Source: Phyllobacterium sp. T1293
Lineage (GTDB): Bacteria > Pseudomonadota > Alphaproteobacteria > Rhizobiales > Rhizobiaceae
DNA: 64,000 nt
Assembly (NCBI RefSeq): GCF_020731415.2
Contig: NZ_CP088273.1
Span: 191,001-255,000, forward strand
Reading direction: 5' to 3'
This document shows, one piece after another, positions 1 to 7,543 of the stretch (positions within the stretch are counted from its first letter, which is position 1; the number at the start of each line of letters is the position of its first letter). Below the pieces are notes generated by a model that made no database searches, was not told where the DNA came from, and saw nothing but the letters and a program-made list of their open reading frames with translations. Made by a program: the position numbers and the translations under genes.

Positions 1-1
1 C

Positions 2-349
2 AATAATATTCGCGGACACCTTTTTGCCTCGCGCCTCAATCCCTATCGCGAGCGCCGACTTACGGTTGTCGGAACCAAGGCCATGGCAGTCTTTGACGAC
101 ATGGAGCAGTGGGACAAGAAGCTTGCGGTCTATAAGCACTCGATCTGGCAGGACAACGGCCAGTGGGCATCGACAACGGAAGAGCCCACTTATGTGAAGA
201 TTGCACAAGGCATGCCGTTAACGCGCGAATGCCAGAATTTCATCGACAGCATCAACACGCGCAGTGAGCCGCTGACGGATGGTGAAGAAGCGATTCGTGT
301 GTTGCGGATTCTGACTGCCGGTACTGTTGCACACGGCAAGGTCGGTTGA
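2..349 (+). CDS. Gfo/Idh/MocA family sugar dehydrogenase, C-terminal part (cut by window start)
   Basis: The reading frame is open from the first bases of the window, so this is the last ~115 codons of a gene that begins outside it; the ATG at 83 is internal. The visible part has the typical end of a Gfo/Idh/MocA oxidoreductase: a strand reading TVVGTKAMAVFDDM and a terminal helix in which EAIRVLRIL follows a short acidic turn. Family members of this type oxidise nucleotide sugars such as UDP-GlcNAc-derived uronates with NAD. The next gene is a DegT-type sugar aminotransferase, the usual partner (as WbpB with WbpE) in making amino or diamino sugars for O-antigen or capsule. The NAD-binding domain is not visible, so the substrate is inferred from context. 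Confidence 0.75.
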   Translation, partial: NNIRGHLFASRLNPYRERRLTVVGTKAMAVFDDMEQWDKKLAVYKHSIWQDNGQWASTTEEPTYVKIAQGMPLTRECQNFIDSINTRSEPLTDGEEAIRVLRILTAGTVAHGKVG

Positions 350-373
350 TTGCCTGCTGACGATAGGTTTAAG

Positions 374-529
374 CGGTTCGTGGTTCGGCATAACAGTCAT
401 AAGCCCTTCGACAGGCTAGGGATGAGGGGAGCTATATTCTGAAACGTTGGCGATTATCGTTGCATCCTCACTTTCCCTCATGGTTGTTATGTCGAACCAC
501 GAACCACGAACCACGAACCACGAACCACG
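374..529. repeat. Dispersed inverted-repeat element, copy A (fills the 350-697 gap)
   Basis: This ~155-bp intergenic element begins with GGTTCGTGGTTCG and ends in a run of CGAACCA units, so its ends are complementary. Its core reads as the reverse complement of the core of the copy at 25411-25554, including the shared block GAGCTATATTCTG. It is therefore inserted in the opposite orientation. No convincing gene is present between 350 and 697; the short frames there read through the repeat. It resembles a non-autonomous REP/MITE-like intergenic repeat. Confidence 0.75.
493..529. repeat. Tandem heptamer array (CGAACCA x5)
   Basis: Five perfect head-to-tail copies of CGAACCA plus a trailing CG form the right end of repeat element copy A. 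The copies at 1865-2010 and 25411-25554 end in only two or three units. The array has therefore probably grown by slippage in this copy. Confidence 0.85.
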
Positions 530-697
530 CCCATCACACGTCCAAAAACCACCGCATCATTGCCGTAAGGCTCAAGCGTTGTTACAAGACCGGACAAACT
601 TTGAACGACAACGTCTGGCAGACCTCCCACGGCCCCACTAAAGAGTTGTCTTGACCGTTTTCCGCGACGGATTCGCGGAGACATTTATATTGGAGCA

Positions 698-1828
698 ATG
701 ATGCAGTTCATCGATCTCGGCGCACAGCGTGAACGGATTAGCGACAAGCTTGATGCGGCAATCGCCAAAGTGGTGCGTGAAGGCAAATATATTCTTGGAC
801 CTGAGGTTGCTGAGTTTGAAAAGCGCCTTGGTGAGTATCTTGGCGTCGAGCATGTGGTTGCCTGCGCCAACGGTACGGATGCACTGCAGATTCCATTGAT
901 GGCGCGCGGCATTGGCCCCGGCGACGCAGTGTTCTGCCCAAGCTTCACTTTTGCTGCCACGGCGGAAGTTGTGGCGCTTGTTGGTGCCGAGCCTGTATTC
1001 ATCGATGTGGATGCTGATACGTACAATATCAATGTCGAGCAGCTTGAAGCCGCCATCAAGGCCGTGCTTGCCGAAGGCCGCCTGCAGCCAAAGGCCATCA
1101 TTCCTGTTGATCTGTTCGGTCTTGCCGCCAACTATACGTCAGTATCGGCGATTGCCGACAAATATGGTCTGTTTGTGATTGAAGATGCGGCGCAGTCCAT
1201 CGGTGGCAAGCGCGACAATGCCATGTGTGGTGCATTCGGCCATGTCGGCGCGACGAGCTTCTATCCGGCCAAGCCTTTGGGTTGCTATGGTGATGGCGGT
1301 GCCATGTTCACCAATGATGGGGCACTGGCTGATCTGCTGCGTTCCATTCTGTTCCACGGCAAGGGCGAGACGCAGTATGACAATGTGCGTGTCGGCATGA
1401 ATTCGCGCCTTGATACGATACAGGCGGCGATCCTCATCGAAAAGCTGGCCATTCTCGAAGACGAGATGGAAGCGCGGCAGGTTGTGGCCAAGCGCTATGC
1501 CAATGGTCTGAAGGATGTGGTCAAGGTTGCGTACATGCCTGAGGGTTCGCGCTCTGCCTGGGCGCAATATGCGATCGAGACTGCCAACCGTGATGCGCTG
1601 AAGGCCCATTTGCAGGCCAATGGCATTCCGTCAGTGATTTATTATGTGAAGCCGCTGCATTTGCAGGAGGCTTATTCACATTACATGCAAGCACCCGGTG
1701 GTTTGGCTGTGTCGGAAACCCTGCCGAAGAATATCCTTTGCCTGCCGATGCACGCTTATTTGAGTGAAGCGGATCAGGACCGGATTATCGGGACTATTCG
1801 TGAGTTCCAGCAGAAAAACGCTGCTTAA
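698..1828 (+). CDS. DegT/DnrJ/EryC1/StrS-family PLP-dependent sugar aminotransferase
   Basis: The 376-residue product has the usual length of the DegT/DnrJ/EryC1 family, which transfers an amino group from glutamate to a keto-sugar nucleotide in the cytoplasm. The order of motifs fits: ACANGTDAL near residue 55 (phosphate binding), the IEDAAQSIG segment near 160, and FYPAKPLG with the predicted Schiff-base Lys192. Two ATG codons stand in tandem at 698 and 701; a TGGAG stretch lies just upstream, so either could be used. It follows the sugar dehydrogenase fragment, which together suggests WbpB/WbpE-like synthesis of an amino sugar for surface polysaccharide. A hairpin covers its stop codon. 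The exact sugar cannot be told from sequence. Confidence 0.88.
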   Translation: MMQFIDLGAQRERISDKLDAAIAKVVREGKYILGPEVAEFEKRLGEYLGVEHVVACANGTDALQIPLMARGIGPGDAVFCPSFTFAATAEVVALVGAEPVFIDVDADTYNINVEQLEAAIKAVLAEGRLQPKAIIPVDLFGLAANYTSVSAIADKYGLFVIEDAAQSIGGKRDNAMCGAFGHVGATSFYPAKPLGCYGDGGAMFTNDGALADLLRSILFHGKGETQYDNVRVGMNSRLDTIQAAILIEKLAILEDEMEARQVVAKRYANGLKDVVKVAYMPEGSRSAWAQYAIETANRDALKAHLQANGIPSVIYYVKPLHLQEAYSHYMQAPGGLAVSETLPKNILCLPMHAYLSEADQDRIIGTIREFQQKNAA

Positions 1829-1836
1829 GCGTTTTT
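1814..1836 (+). terminator. Rho-independent terminator of the aminotransferase gene
   Basis: A 9-bp perfect stem (AAAAACGCT with AGCGTTTTT) closes a 5-nt loop and overlaps the stop codon at 1826-1828. The 3' arm supplies the T-run. Confidence 0.65.
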
Positions 1837-1864
1837 AAGCTCGATGGATTGTTGTTTGTGGTGC

Positions 1865-2010
1865 GTGGGTTCGTGGTTCGACAAGCTCACCATGAGGGGC
1901 TTGGGTGGATGCAACGCTAATCGCAAGCGTTGCAGATCACTAAGGTTGCAGAACTTGCCCCCTCGCATCCACACTCTCCCTCATGGTGAGCTTGTCGAAC
2001 CACGAACCAC
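1865..2010. repeat. Dispersed inverted-repeat element, copy B
   Basis: Outer arms GTGGTTCGACAAGCTCACCA and the complementary TGGTGAGCTTGTCGAACCAC enclose a core containing GGATGCAACGCTAATCGC, which is also in the copy at 25411-25554. The element fills the gap between the aminotransferase gene and mnmA. The reading frame at 1844-2050 runs through it and is not considered a gene. Confidence 0.8.
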
Positions 2011-2057
2011 AACCTCACACGCCACAAAATTGCAGCGCAAACCAAAATAGCTAGGGA

Positions 2058-3248
2058 TCAGGCGACAGCCTGACCCTGCTGTGCCAAACGCTTGAGCATG
2101 GCTTCCGCCTGCGGCGCGCGTTCCGAGCGACCGATGAAGCCGCCGCCGTAGACGCGGGCGGTGTTGCTGTCATCGGAATAAAGCACGCAGGCCTGACCGG
2201 GTGCGATGCCGCTTTCGCCGTCAATCAGTTCCACCCATGTTTCGCCATCGCGGTGATGCAGAACAGCCGGGCGTGGCGGACGGGTGGAGCGGACCTTGGC
2301 ATAAACCTCAACGCCGCCTTCGGGAATGTTTGCAAGCGCGTCATCACCGAGCCAATTGACGTTGCGCAGGAAAACTTTGCGGGTTTCCAGCGCTTCGCGC
2401 GGACCGACAACAACACGCGCATTGGCTGCATCAAGATGCACCACATAAAGCGGATCGCCTGTGGCTACGCCAATACCGCGACGCTGACCAATCGTGTAGT
2501 GAACGATGCCTTCATGGCGGCCAAGGACGCGGCCATCGATGTGGACGATATCACCGGGATTGGCGGCTTCGGGCTTCAGCTTCGAAATAATGTCTGAATA
2601 TTTGCCCTGCGGCACAAAGCAGATGTCCTGACTGTCCTGCTTGTTGGCGACTGTCAGGCCAAGTTCCTCGGCAATAGCGCGGGTTTCCGGCTTGGTCAGC
2701 CCGCCAAGCGGAAAGCGCAGATAGTCGATCTGTTCCTGCGTGGTGGCAAACAGGAAATAGCTCTGGTCCTTGTCCGAATCGACAGGGCGATACAGGGAGC
2801 GGTGCGCGCCATTGGCCTGACTGCGAATATAATGACCGGTGGCCAGCGCATCGGCGCCAAGATCGCGCGCTGTCTGCAACAGATCAGCAAATTTGACGGT
2901 CTGATTGCAGGATACACACGGAATCGGTGTTTCGCCGCTGACATAGCTGTTGGCAAAAGGATCGATCACGGCTTCGCGGAAGCGTGCTTCATAATCCAGA
3001 ACATAATGCGGAATGCCAAGACGCTCGGACACGCGGCGTGCATCTTCTATGTCCTGCCCTGCACAGCACGAGCCAGCACGATGGGTCGATGCACCATGAT
3101 CATAGAGCTGCAAGGTAACGCCAACGACATCATAACCCTGACGTTTCAGAATGCCCGCCACAACAGAAGAATCCACGCCGCCAGACATGGCGACGACGAT
3201 ACGGGTGTCTTCCGGCTTGCCCGGCAGATCGAGATTATTCAGTGTCAT
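2058..3248 (-). CDS. mnmA: tRNA-specific 2-thiouridylase MnmA
   Basis: MnmA activates U34 of Lys, Glu and Gln tRNAs with ATP and inserts sulfur supplied by a persulfide relay, in the cytoplasm. The protein begins with the PP-loop AMSGGVDSS, has the first catalytic Cys region SCCAGQD, the second in PCVSCNQ, the conserved QDICFV segment, and ends with the beta-barrel domain (QACVLY). The frame is open to 3506, but family alignment places the start at the ATG at 3248, giving 396 residues; an ATG at 3275 is an alternative. The extra upstream codons look like untranslated sequence read in frame. It is monocistronic and divergent from sciP, with a 304-bp gap between the two starts. Confidence 0.95.
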   Translation of the reverse strand: MTLNNLDLPGKPEDTRIVVAMSGGVDSSVVAGILKRQGYDVVGVTLQLYDHGASTHRAGSCCAGQDIEDARRVSERLGIPHYVLDYEARFREAVIDPFANSYVSGETPIPCVSCNQTVKFADLLQTARDLGADALATGHYIRSQANGAHRSLYRPVDSDKDQSYFLFATTQEQIDYLRFPLGGLTKPETRAIAEELGLTVANKQDSQDICFVPQGKYSDIISKLKPEAANPGDIVHIDGRVLGRHEGIVHYTIGQRRGIGVATGDPLYVVHLDAANARVVVGPREALETRKVFLRNVNWLGDDALANIPEGGVEVYAKVRSTRPPRPAVLHHRDGETWVELIDGESGIAPGQACVLYSDDSNTARVYGGGFIGRSERAPQAEAMLKRLAQQGQAVA

Positions 3249-3481
3249 AAGCAGATCCGGTTCTTGCAGCGGCATAACGGCGCAGGGATATTCAAGGCCC
3301 CTATATAGGTCAATTGACTCGATCTTGCCAACAGGAAGTGGTGTGCGACGCATTTTTCTCACGCAAAGGTGAGGGACGTGTCGTGATGGCAACGGCGGAG
3401 AGCAGCCTTGGGAGCCCGCAAAATCTGGGTTTTGAATAATCTTCAGGAATTTACAGAAGTTACCAGAGAATGACCGGAGGT

Positions 3482-3496
3482 TTAGGCAATTATTAA
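3482..3496 (+). promoter_or_regulatory. Candidate CtrA-binding site upstream of sciP
   Basis: TTAG-N7-TTAA at 3482-3496 differs by one base from the CtrA consensus TTAA-N7-TTAA. It lies 57 bp before the sciP start. In Caulobacter CtrA activates sciP, so a site is expected here. The rest of the mnmA-sciP gap shows nothing else I recognise. Confidence 0.5.
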
Positions 3497-3552
3497 AGCC
3501 CTGCATGTAATGTCAGGTGCGATAGGTCTTGAAGTTTAGTGTAGAGAGTACA

Positions 3553-3828
3553 ATGACCGATCTTGTTCGACCGAGAGTAAAATACGTAATCGGCCCGGAT
3601 GGCAGCCCGCTGACCATCGCCGATCTTCCACCCGCAAACACGCGGCGTTGGGTTATTCGCCGCAAGGCTGAGGTGGTTGCCGCTGTGCGCGGTGGTCTTC
3701 TTAGTCTTGAGGAGGCTTGCCATCGCTATACTTTGACGGTGGAAGAGTTCCTGTCCTGGCAGTCCTCGATCTCTGATCATGGTCTGGCTGGATTAAGAAC
3801 GACCCGGATACAGCAATATCGTCATTAG
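3553..3828 (+). CDS. sciP: CtrA inhibitor SciP (DUF1153)
   Basis: This 91-residue protein belongs to DUF1153, the family of Caulobacter SciP, which binds CtrA and blocks its ability to recruit RNA polymerase early in the cell cycle. The sequence is highly typical: it opens with VRPRVKYVIGPDG, then has the motif NTRRWVIRRKAEVV and a helix-turn-helix region (LSLEEACHRYTLTVEEFLSW). The frame is open from 3529, but the ATG at 3553 gives the family N-terminus MTDLVRP. A candidate CtrA site lies upstream and a strong terminator lies downstream, so it appears monocistronic. ctrA itself is 1.8 kb away. Confidence 0.93.
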   Translation: MTDLVRPRVKYVIGPDGSPLTIADLPPANTRRWVIRRKAEVVAAVRGGLLSLEEACHRYTLTVEEFLSWQSSISDHGLAGLRTTRIQQYRH

Positions 3829-3854
3829 ATGATGTCGCCTTTGAGTTAGGCTTA

Positions 3855-3879
3855 GGCTGGTCGTTGAGACCAGCCTTTT
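3855..3879 (+). terminator. Terminator of sciP
   Basis: GGCTGGTC and GACCAGCC form a perfect 8-bp stem around GTTGA, followed by TTTT. It sits 27 bp after the sciP stop, facing the end of the next gene, and may serve both. Confidence 0.75.
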
Positions 3880-3892
3880 CCGTTTTTGGCCC

Positions 3893-4363
3893 TTACGATT
3901 GGGATTCTGCTTTTTCCCGCTGCACGATGAAATGCGTGGCGATGGCGGAAAGAATGGCTGAGGCTGCAAAAAACCAAAGGCCCGGCTGAGCAATTGCTGT
4001 CGCAAGTCCGCTGGTCTTGGCGGCAAAAATTACCAGTGCCACGAGCAATACATCCAGCATCGACCATTTTGACAGAATGCCGATCCAGCGATGCAGAAGT
4101 CGCGCGGCGATGGGTTCGTGCGCAGCAGCCAATTGCGCGACTGCCAATTTGCCAATCGGCAGAATCACCGAAAAAAGCGAGACGATAACGGCCAGAAGCC
4201 AATCGCCGCCGGTCCATAAAGCCGCGATGAGCCCGACCAGAGACGGGTTCTCATCAAAGAAATAGAGCTTGCTGACATTCATCAGCGGCATGGTGAGACC
4301 CAAGGCCAGTGAGAAGGTTGCAATAAAAAGAAAGATGGGAATCAAAAATCTCGTCGCTGCCAT
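3893..4363 (-). CDS. Paraquat-inducible protein A-like inner-membrane protein
   Basis: The 156-residue product has four predicted membrane helices (about 6-27, 52-72, 93-115 and 124-145). The segment ILSKWSMLDVLLVALVIFA matches the signature of the PqiA/LetA family, whose members work with MCE proteins in lipid transport across the envelope. Classical PqiA has two such domains; this is a single-domain version, and no MCE gene is nearby. It is a stand-alone gene between convergent sciP and divergent acetyltransferase genes. The family call is fairly firm; the function here is inferred. Confidence 0.78.
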   Translation of the reverse strand: MAATRFLIPIFLFIATFSLALGLTMPLMNVSKLYFFDENPSLVGLIAALWTGGDWLLAVIVSLFSVILPIGKLAVAQLAAAHEPIAARLLHRWIGILSKWSMLDVLLVALVIFAAKTSGLATAIAQPGLWFFAASAILSAIATHFIVQREKAESQS

Positions 4364-4443
4364 GGTGTTCCGCTTAGCCTTAAAAGCTGATCTAACGGAT
4401 CATGAATGACGGCAAGGCACTTTCGGCGTCAAGGAGAAGTTCA

Positions 4444-4740
4444 ATGGCAAACGATATCACCATCACCAAGGAAGAAACGGCGAAAGGCGGGCGCTATGCG
4501 GCAGTCGTTTCGGGGCATGAGGCGGAAATGACGTTTTCGCGGGTGAATCCCGAGCTGATCATTGTCGATCATACGGGTGTGCCGGATGAACTGCGCGGTC
4601 AGGGCGTAGGGCAGGCACTCGCGCTGCATGCGGTGGAAGACGCAAGGGCAGGGGGATGGAAAATCATTCCGCTATGCCCGTTCATGCGCGCCCAATCCCT
4701 TCGACATAAGGATTGGGCGGATGTGGTGCAGCAGAACTAA
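4444..4740 (+). CDS. YidJ/YjdJ-type GNAT N-acetyltransferase
   Basis: A 98-residue protein of the short GNAT-like group. It has the acetyl-CoA pyrophosphate-binding stretch LRGQGVGQALALHAVEDARA and the following strand with the motif LCPFM, both typical of YidJ-like proteins. The frame opens at 4402, but the ATG at 4444 is preceded by AAGGAG at 4430-4435 and gives the family N-terminus. Substrates of this group are unknown. It ends in a bidirectional terminator shared with fliJ. Confidence 0.8.
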   Translation: MANDITITKEETAKGGRYAAVVSGHEAEMTFSRVNPELIIVDHTGVPDELRGQGVGQALALHAVEDARAGGWKIIPLCPFMRAQSLRHKDWADVVQQN

Positions 4741-4760
4741 AGAGGCGGCTGCCTCTTTTT
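4740..4760. terminator. Bidirectional terminator between acetyltransferase gene and fliJ
   Basis: AAGAGGC / GCCTCTT closes a GGCT loop and is followed by TTTT on the plus strand; the minus strand has the matching A/T-rich flank. The two convergent genes end on either side. Confidence 0.7.
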
Positions 4761-4764
4761 AAAT

Positions 4765-5151
4765 TCAGCCAATCATGGCGCGTTTGTCGGCGACAGGCAT
4801 TTCGTCCATGTCACGGACCTTGCCGTCGCGCTGTTCCAGCGCCTCGGCTTTTGCCAGTTCTGCTTCTGATTCGGAGAGTGCTGCCTCAGCATCGTCTTTC
4901 TGAGTCTTCAAATCACGGATCGAATCAAAAAGATTGTCACGGCGCTGGCGTGCAGCCTTGGCAAATGTCGGGTAGGCAAAATGCGACGTGTCGGTAATGC
5001 CCGCCTTCTTTTCCTCGGACATAATCTGCGCGTCCAATTCGGCAGCCATGCGTTCGAATTCACCCATCATGAGATCAAGCTGGCCGAGCTGACGGCGCTT
5101 TTCCTTGACCTGAAACAGTTTCAATCGAACCAAACCTTCATGCGACTTCAT
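4765..5151 (-). CDS. fliJ: Flagellar export chaperone FliJ-like protein
   Basis: A 128-residue, almost wholly charged and helical protein with long heptad-like repeats (for example LKLFQVKEKRRQLGQLD and the region at residues 70-115), as expected for FliJ, the coiled-coil stalk of the flagellar export ATPase. In alphaproteobacteria a fliJ-like gene is often found beside ctrA, divergently oriented, as here. The frame is open up to a GTG at 5166; the ATG at 5151 follows GTGGGGGT and gives the normal N-terminus MKSHEGL. No other flagellar gene is in the window, so the name rests on sequence character and location. Confidence 0.75.
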   Translation of the reverse strand: MKSHEGLVRLKLFQVKEKRRQLGQLDLMMGEFERMAAELDAQIMSEEKKAGITDTSHFAYPTFAKAARQRRDNLFDSIRDLKTQKDDAEAALSESEAELAKAEALEQRDGKVRDMDEMPVADKRAMIG

Positions 5152-5193
5152 ACTCTGTACCCCCACAAAGCCGGTACACAGACCCTCAAACAG

Positions 5194-5469
5194 GAGTCAT
5201 CCGGCTGGCGTTTCACCCGAATCACTTCGGGAAAATGAAACAAAAACTTAAAGGTTGCCGCGTCTGGTAACCTTTCCTTTACGTTCAGCATTAATCATAC
5301 GCCTTAAGACTTAAAGCTCGGTAAACCGATGTCAGTTGTGTCTGGCAAAAAATTTATTGAGTCGAATGAATCGCTTAGGCGCAGAACCTGAAGCTTTGGC
5401 TGATGGTTTTTGACCGGGTGACTCACCTTATGAATCAATGCAGTGTCCAAGATTTTTAACTTATGAGTC
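5194..5469. promoter_or_regulatory. Cluster of seven GANTC (CcrM) sites in the ctrA upstream region
   Basis: Within 276 bp there are seven GANTC sites, at 5194, 5219, 5359, 5368, 5420, 5432 and 5465. Chance would give about one. GANTC is the target of the cell-cycle methyltransferase CcrM, whose hemimethylation state controls ctrA transcription in Caulobacter. The 470-bp fliJ-ctrA gap (5152-5621) contains no gene. Confidence 0.65.
5311..5325 (+). promoter_or_regulatory. Candidate CtrA-binding site (distal) in the ctrA promoter region
   Basis: TTAA-N7-TAAA, one mismatch from the TTAA-N7-TTAA consensus, lies about 300 bp before the ctrA start. Other TTAA half-sites are at 5291 and 5304. It is consistent with autoregulation but short enough to arise by chance. 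Confidence 0.35.
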
Positions 5470-5500
5470 AAAGACACTTGCAAAGCGGAATTAGATTTTG

Positions 5501-5508
5501 TTAACCAT
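5501..5508 (+). promoter_or_regulatory. CtrA half-site TTAACCAT near the ctrA start
   Basis: An exact match to the TTAACCAT half-site motif known for Caulobacter CtrA, with a further TTAAC at 5521-5525. It lies 114 bp before the ctrA ATG, downstream of the GANTC cluster. Confidence 0.45.
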
Positions 5509-5621
5509 TCGGTGGCAATCTTAACGTTATGGAAACGGCTTGTTTCGCGACCTGACTTCGGGATTGCCCTGATCGAGGTTTCTTGGGCAACCCATTTCAG
5601 CGGCGGGAAAAGGGGAATGAT

Positions 5622-6323
5622 ATGCGGGTTCTTTTAATCGAAGACGATAGTGCGACGGCCCAGAGCATCGAATTGATGCTCAAGTCGGAAAGCTTCAATG
5701 TTTATACGACGGATCTGGGCGAAGAGGGTGTCGATCTCGGCAAGCTCTACGACTATGATATCATCCTCCTCGACCTCAACCTGCCGGATATGTCCGGTTA
5801 TGAAGTCCTGAGGACCCTGCGTCTCTCCAAGGTGAAGACGCCTATCCTCATCCTCTCCGGCATGGCCGGTATCGAGGACAAGGTGCGCGGCCTTGGTTTT
5901 GGCGCTGATGACTATATGACCAAGCCTTTCCATAAGGACGAACTGGTTGCACGCATTCATGCAATCGTTCGCCGCTCGAAGGGCCATGCACAGTCGGTTA
6001 TCACAACTGGCGACCTAATCGTGAACCTCGATGCCAAGACTGTTGAAGTCACCGGTCAGCGCGTTCACCTGACAGGCAAGGAATACCAGATGCTGGAGCT
6101 GCTTTCGCTCCGCAAGGGTACGACGCTCACCAAGGAAATGTTCCTCAACCACCTTTATGGCGGTATGGATGAGCCGGAACTCAAGATCATCGACGTTTTC
6201 ATCTGCAAACTGCGCAAGAAGCTCGACAATGCTTCCGGCGGTATCAACTATATCGAGACCGTCTGGGGTCGTGGCTATGTGCTGCGTGAGCCGGATGCGT
6301 CGGATATGCGCGAAATCGCCTGA
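5622..6323 (+). CDS. ctrA: Cell-cycle master response regulator CtrA
   Basis: CtrA is the OmpR-type regulator that controls division, polarity, flagella and replication in alphaproteobacteria. The 233-residue product has the receiver acidic pair Glu7-Asp8-Asp9, phospho-acceptor Asp51 in LLDLNLPDM, a conserved Lys in TKPFHKDEL, and a C-terminal winged helix with the typical [12 protein letters not shown] and [13 protein letters not shown] segments. The frame extends upstream to 5583, but the ATG at 5622 follows AGGGGAA and gives the invariant N-terminus MRVLLIEDD. It ends in Ile-Ala, close to the Ala-Ala degron of Caulobacter CtrA. The upstream region carries GANTC and CtrA-like sites. Its phosphodonor ChpT is encoded 3.6 kb away. 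Confidence 0.98.
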   Translation: MRVLLIEDDSATAQSIELMLKSESFNVYTTDLGEEGVDLGKLYDYDIILLDLNLPDMSGYEVLRTLRLSKVKTPILILSGMAGIEDKVRGLGFGADDYMTKPFHKDELVARIHAIVRRSKGHAQSVITTGDLIVNLDAKTVEVTGQRVHLTGKEYQMLELLSLRKGTTLTKEMFLNHLYGGMDEPELKIIDVFICKLRKKLDNASGGINYIETVWGRGYVLREPDASDMREIA

Positions 6324-6346
6324 TCGGTATTTCAGGTGCTCAAATC

Positions 6347-6375
6347 AAAAGGCTCCGTCAGTGACGGAGCCTTTT
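6347..6375. terminator. Bidirectional terminator between ctrA and the phosphatase gene
   Basis: A 13-bp perfect stem (AAAAGGCTCCGTC with its complement) closes the loop AGT. A-tract and T-tract on both sides allow it to serve both convergent genes. Confidence 0.85.
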
Positions 6376-6401
6376 GCATTCGGGCAGAAACTTGATTTGG
6401 G

Positions 6402-6980
6402 TCAGGCAGCCATTTCGATTTCGCGGCTGCGGCCAATGCGGGCCATCCATTCCAGATAGTTCGGCTCGCGCTTGATCTGCCAGCTGTAGTGGCGACGCAG
6501 CTCATCAACCAGCTTGCCTTTCCGGCCAAGAAGATCATCCGCATATTGTATCATCAGGGAATTCGGCCAGGCTTGCGGGCGAATCTCGCGCAGACGCTCG
6601 AACAGACGGGCTTCGGGCTCATCCGGATAGGTCTGGGCGAGCAGCGAGAGCATGGCGGCCGTCGAGCGGGATATGCCCATATGGCAATGGATCAGCAGGT
6701 GTCCTTCAGCGCCTTCAACCCTTGATTCGGCAAGGCTTTTGCCGAATTTCAGGATTTCAGACACATGTTGCGGTTCAGGCAATATTTTGCCTTCCTCCGC
6801 ATTGATGATGTCGTGAAAATTCAGCGTCGTGCGGTGATGGGTGCCGTATGCCTGAAATGCTTCCAGTTCCGGCCAGTTCGGATCGAGAATAGAGAGAACA
6901 TGGGTGACGGTGCGGCTGCTTTGAGCGGGCAATTCGTCAATGCCGCAAATGGTCAGCGTCGAGATGGACAGAGGTTTCAT
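6402..6980 (-). CDS. Dual-specificity/tyrosine phosphatase-like protein
   Basis: The catalytic loop HCHMGISRS fits the Cys-X5-Arg-Ser signature of cysteine-based phosphatases, and the preceding FHDI segment places the general-acid Asp loop where expected. Rhizobial homologues are annotated as tyrosine phosphatase-like proteins; substrates are unknown. The ATG at 6980 gives a 192-residue protein that begins at the conserved MKPLSISTLTI; the frame is open to an ATG at 7022 and a TTG at 7049. Neither ATG has a clear ribosome site, so the start is uncertain. It is convergent with ctrA and appears to be a single gene. Confidence 0.8.
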   Translation of the reverse strand: MKPLSISTLTICGIDELPAQSSRTVTHVLSILDPNWPELEAFQAYGTHHRTTLNFHDIINAEEGKILPEPQHVSEILKFGKSLAESRVEGAEGHLLIHCHMGISRSTAAMLSLLAQTYPDEPEARLFERLREIRPQAWPNSLMIQYADDLLGRKGKLVDELRRHYSWQIKREPNYLEWMARIGRSREIEMAA

Positions 6981-7112
6981 GGGGAATCGATCATCCTGAT
7001 AGGTTTGTGGGGCCAATTGCATTGTGGAAGCGTTGCGGGGCGATAGCAAAGATTATCGGAGATTTTCCGGCATATTTACGACGTTTGATCGTCAACGGCT
7101 GTTATCATTGGT

Positions 7113-7475
7113 TCACTTGAGCTGCATCAGTTCGATGCGATTGCCGAAAGGGTCATTGACGAAGCGCCTGTCGTATTTCTCAAGTGGCTGGTCTTCAGTG
7201 ACGGCATAACCCGCCGCCTCCAGAGTGCGCACGAGTGCAAAGAGATCATCGGTCAAAAGGGCCGGATGGGCTTTCTTTGCGGGCGAAAAACTCTGTTCGA
7301 CGCCCAGATGAATGCGGACGCTGCCAATTTCAAACCAGCATCCGCCTCTGCCCTTTAATACCGCTGGCTTGGCGACTTCAGGAATACCGAGAAGGCCGTC
7401 ATAAAATTCGCGAGCGGCCTGTTCTTGGCCTTCCGGCATGGCCAGCTGAATGTGATCAATTCCGGTTATTGCCAT
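7113..7475 (-). CDS. VOC (glyoxalase/bleomycin resistance-like) family protein
   Basis: The 120-residue protein shows two beta-alpha-beta-beta-beta units of the vicinal oxygen chelate fold: metal-ligand candidates His in GIDHIQLAM and in RIHLGVEQ, and the terminal Glu in GNRIELMQL. The ATG at 7475, preceded by AGCAGG, gives the family N-terminus MAITGIDHIQ; the upstream extension to 7508 is not needed. VOC proteins range from glyoxalases to dioxygenases and drug-binding proteins, and the substrate cannot be assigned. Confidence 0.82.
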   Translation of the reverse strand: MAITGIDHIQLAMPEGQEQAAREFYDGLLGIPEVAKPAVLKGRGGCWFEIGSVRIHLGVEQSFSPAKKAHPALLTDDLFALVRTLEAAGYAVTEDQPLEKYDRRFVNDPFGNRIELMQLK

Positions 7476-7543
7476 TTTAGCCTGCTTTCGAATGGCCGCT
7501 GTCTCCATGTCAGAGTAGCGGCCACCTCAGCAAGCAGCAACAG

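Noticed and set aside
447..641. Short plus-strand frames through the CGAACCA array
   Set aside because: They translate the tandem repeat itself (Asn-His-Glu-Pro-Arg-Thr units) and have no start signal.
3249..3506. N-terminal extension of the mnmA frame
   Set aside because: Family alignment starts at 3248, and the 86 extra residues have no conserved feature and cover the likely promoter.
5622..6323. Possibility that this is another OmpR-type regulator rather than CtrA
   Set aside because: The N-terminal sequence, Asp51 context, winged-helix segments and the upstream GANTC/CtrA sites all match CtrA specifically.
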